Positions 25,635 to 26,708 of a DNA stretch of 26,708 bases are shown piece after piece (within the stretch, counting starts at the first letter, position 1; every line of letters begins with the position of its first letter). The position numbers and the translations under genes were made by a program. The stretch covers positions 1 through 26,708 of the forward strand of contig JALSPT010000222.1 of assembly GCA_026985785.1 (NCBI GenBank), read 5' to 3'. A model generated the notes under the pieces. It had not been told where the DNA came from and ran no database searches. It saw only the letters and a program-made list of their open reading frames with translations. This stretch comes from Anaerolineales bacterium (GTDB lineage Bacteria > Chloroflexota > Anaerolineae > Anaerolineales > DRMV01).

Positions 25635-26508
25635 TCCGTTTGTGGCGTATCAACGCATCGCTCATTTGGGCAACTTGCGCCATGAATGCCACGTCGTGGA
25701 CGCGCACGATGTCGGCGCCCCGCGCGATGCCAATTGCGATGGCGGCTGCCGTGCCCGCCAGGCGCTGCTCAGGGGGACGGTCGAGGGTGTAACCGATGAA
25801 CGACTTGCGTGACACACCCAGCAGCACCGGATAGCCCAGCGCCCGAATCTCGTCCAGCCGGTTGACCAGTTCCAGATTTTGCGCCACGGTTTTGCCGAAA
25901 CCGATGCCGGGGTCGAGGATGATGCGCTCGTCGGGGATACCGGCGCGGTGGGCCAACGCCACGCTGTGCAACAACTCTCGTTTGACGTCGGCCAGCAGAT
26001 CGTCATACACTACCCCAACATAGCGCCCGCCGAGGCGCTCGCGCACTTCGGCGTTTTGAGGCGTGCTGCGGTTGTGCATCAGCACCACGGGCACGTCGTA
26101 GCGGGCAACTACCGCGGCCATCTCGGGGTCGGCGCGCAGCCCCCAGACGTCGTTCACCATGCCCGCGCCGGCCCCCAAGGCCGCCTCGGCGACGGTGGCT
26201 TTGGTGGTATCCACCGAAATCAGCACCTCGGGGAACGCCTCGGCCAGGGCGCGCACCACGGGCACAACTCGTGCTATCTCTTCCTCGGCGGACACCGGCT
26301 GTGCGCCGGGGCGGGTGCTTTCGCCGCCGACGTCGAGGATATCCACACCGGCTTCCACAAAGCGGCGCGCCTGCGCCAAAGCAGCCTGCACCGCATCGTG
26401 GCCGTGCAACAGCCCGTCGCCCGAAAAACTGTCGGGGGTGACGTTGAGGATGCCCATCACATAGGTGCGGGCGCGCCAGTCAAAGGAAGTAGCATTTGGG
26501 GTTGACAT
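25624..26508 (-). CDS. folP: Dihydropteroate synthase
   Basis: Joins 6-hydroxymethyl-7,8-dihydropterin diphosphate with p-aminobenzoate in folate synthesis; the target of sulfonamides. The product is 294 residues, a normal length. The motifs are complete: MGILNVTPDSFSGDG (18-32), DILDVGGESTRPGA (56-69), ISVDTTK with D100, MVNDVWG (117-123), ILDPGIGFGKT (197-207), GVSRKSFIG (231-239) and the C-terminal VRVHDV with H271. ATG 26508 is the only good start, with a weak ribosome site. The -35 hexamer of the divergent HigA-type gene overlaps this start codon. Convergent overlap with the acetyltransferase gene at the 3' end. No other folate gene is in the window. Confidence 0.96.
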   Translation of the reverse strand: MSTPNATSFDWRARTYVMGILNVTPDSFSGDGLLHGHDAVQAALAQARRFVEAGVDILDVGGESTRPGAQPVSAEEEIARVVPVVRALAEAFPEVLISVDTTKATVAEAALGAGAGMVNDVWGLRADPEMAAVVARYDVPVVLMHNRSTPQNAEVRERLGGRYVGVVYDDLLADVKRELLHSVALAHRAGIPDERIILDPGIGFGKTVAQNLELVNRLDEIRALGYPVLLGVSRKSFIGYTLDRPPEQRLAGTAAAIAIGIARGADIVRVHDVAFMAQVAQMSDALIRHKRTTP

Positions 26509-26530
26509 GGTGAGAGGCTGATGCTATCCT
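26502..26530 (+). promoter_or_regulatory. Promoter of the HigA-type gene, overlapping the folP start
   Basis: TTGACA (26502-26507) lies 17 bases before TATCCT (26525-26530), which has a TGC extension. The -35 shares bases with the folP start codon. Predicted start near 26537, so the leader is only about 13 bases and begins at the ribosome site. Confidence 0.7.
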
Positions 26531-26540
26531 GATATGAGGA
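26527..26540 (+). promoter_or_regulatory. Palindrome TCCTNATATNAGGA, candidate HigA operator
   Basis: Twelve of 14 positions are symmetric (TCCT-N-ATAT-N-AGGA). It spans the end of the -10, the predicted transcript start and the start of the ribosome site. HigA antitoxins commonly repress their own promoter through such palindromes, so an operator is plausible. Confidence 0.5.
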
Positions 26541-26549
26541 GGATGGATT

Positions 26550-26708
26550 ATGCTTCGTGGGCCCGAAAACCGTCCGCCGGTGCATCCCGGCGAAATTTTG
26601 CTGGAAGAGTTTCTCAAGCCAATGGGGCTGACGCAACGCGCCCTGGCGATGGCGTTGCATATGCCCTATCAGCGTGTCAACGAAATCGTGCGAGGCAAAC
26701 GCGGCATC
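26550..26708 (+). CDS. HigA-family antitoxin / XRE regulator, 3' end outside window
   Basis: The first 53 codons are present, about half of a typical HigA. RPPVHPGEILLEEFLKPMGLTQRALA is the family hallmark, where PGEIL and the first helix of the HTH are diagnostic, and MPYQRVNEIVRGKRGI is the recognition helix of the HTH. HigA neutralises the HigB mRNA-cleaving toxin and represses transcription. In most loci higB precedes higA; here the upstream neighbour is the divergent folP, so no toxin lies upstream. It could be downstream of base 26708, or the gene could be solitary. AGGAGG (26537-26542) lies seven bases before the ATG. Nothing can be said about the missing part. Confidence 0.85.
   Translation, partial: MLRGPENRPPVHPGEILLEEFLKPMGLTQRALAMALHMPYQRVNEIVRGKRGI

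Noticed and set aside
26540..26560. Minus-strand CATAAT (complement of 26547-26552) as a folP promoter
   Set aside because: No -35 at suitable spacing, and it coincides with the start codon of the HigA-type gene.

Overview
The window looks like a chromosomal segment from a Chloroflexota bacterium, most likely class Anaerolineae. I infer this from the high GC content, the NBR1-Ig lipoprotein with Thr/Pro linkers, the DUF389 protein with a Thr/Pro–Ala/Thr linker and SH3-like tail, and the SPFH/NfeD pair. No rRNA or tRNA gene is present, so the assignment rests on protein style only. Nearly all of the sequence is coding, in tightly packed and often overlapping operons. I see no prophage, insertion sequence or CRISPR array.

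Left block, minus strand (1-6231, read right to left): a DUF429 protein, a DUF389 membrane protein with an SH3-like tail, a small thioredoxin-fold protein, clpC, frr and the 5' part of uppS. A good promoter precedes DUF429. Extended -10 elements placed on the stop codons of the upstream genes probably give clpC and frr-uppS their own transcription starts. Next comes ileS (6357-9518, minus), a type 2 isoleucyl-tRNA synthetase with the swapped GXHH active-site signature. It is preceded by a complete T-box leader with an AUC specifier, a leader terminator and a consensus promoter.

Central block, plus strand (9948-18818): an uninterrupted run of nine genes. They are a hotdog thioesterase, threonine synthase, a soluble GAF-GAF-PAS histidine kinase, a metallo-beta-lactamase-fold protein with an altered metal motif, an L-asparaginase II family protein, an AAA/ABC-type ATPase, a small unknown protein, endonuclease III and a second small histidine kinase. 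The first promoter predicts a leaderless mRNA, and a strong terminator closes the run. The ATPase plus small protein is less GC-rich than its flanks and is the best candidate here for an uncharacterised two-gene system.

Right block: an operon of a membrane protein, a winged-helix regulator, an ABC ATPase and an ABC-2 permease (19018-22138, plus) ends at a bidirectional terminator shared with a convergent NBR1-Ig lipoprotein gene. An NfeD-like protein, an SPFH/slipin protein and a GNAT acetyltransferase follow (23557-25634, plus). A convergent folP (minus) overlaps the acetyltransferase end. The window closes with the start of a HigA-type antitoxin gene whose consensus promoter overlaps the folP start codon and carries a palindromic candidate operator.
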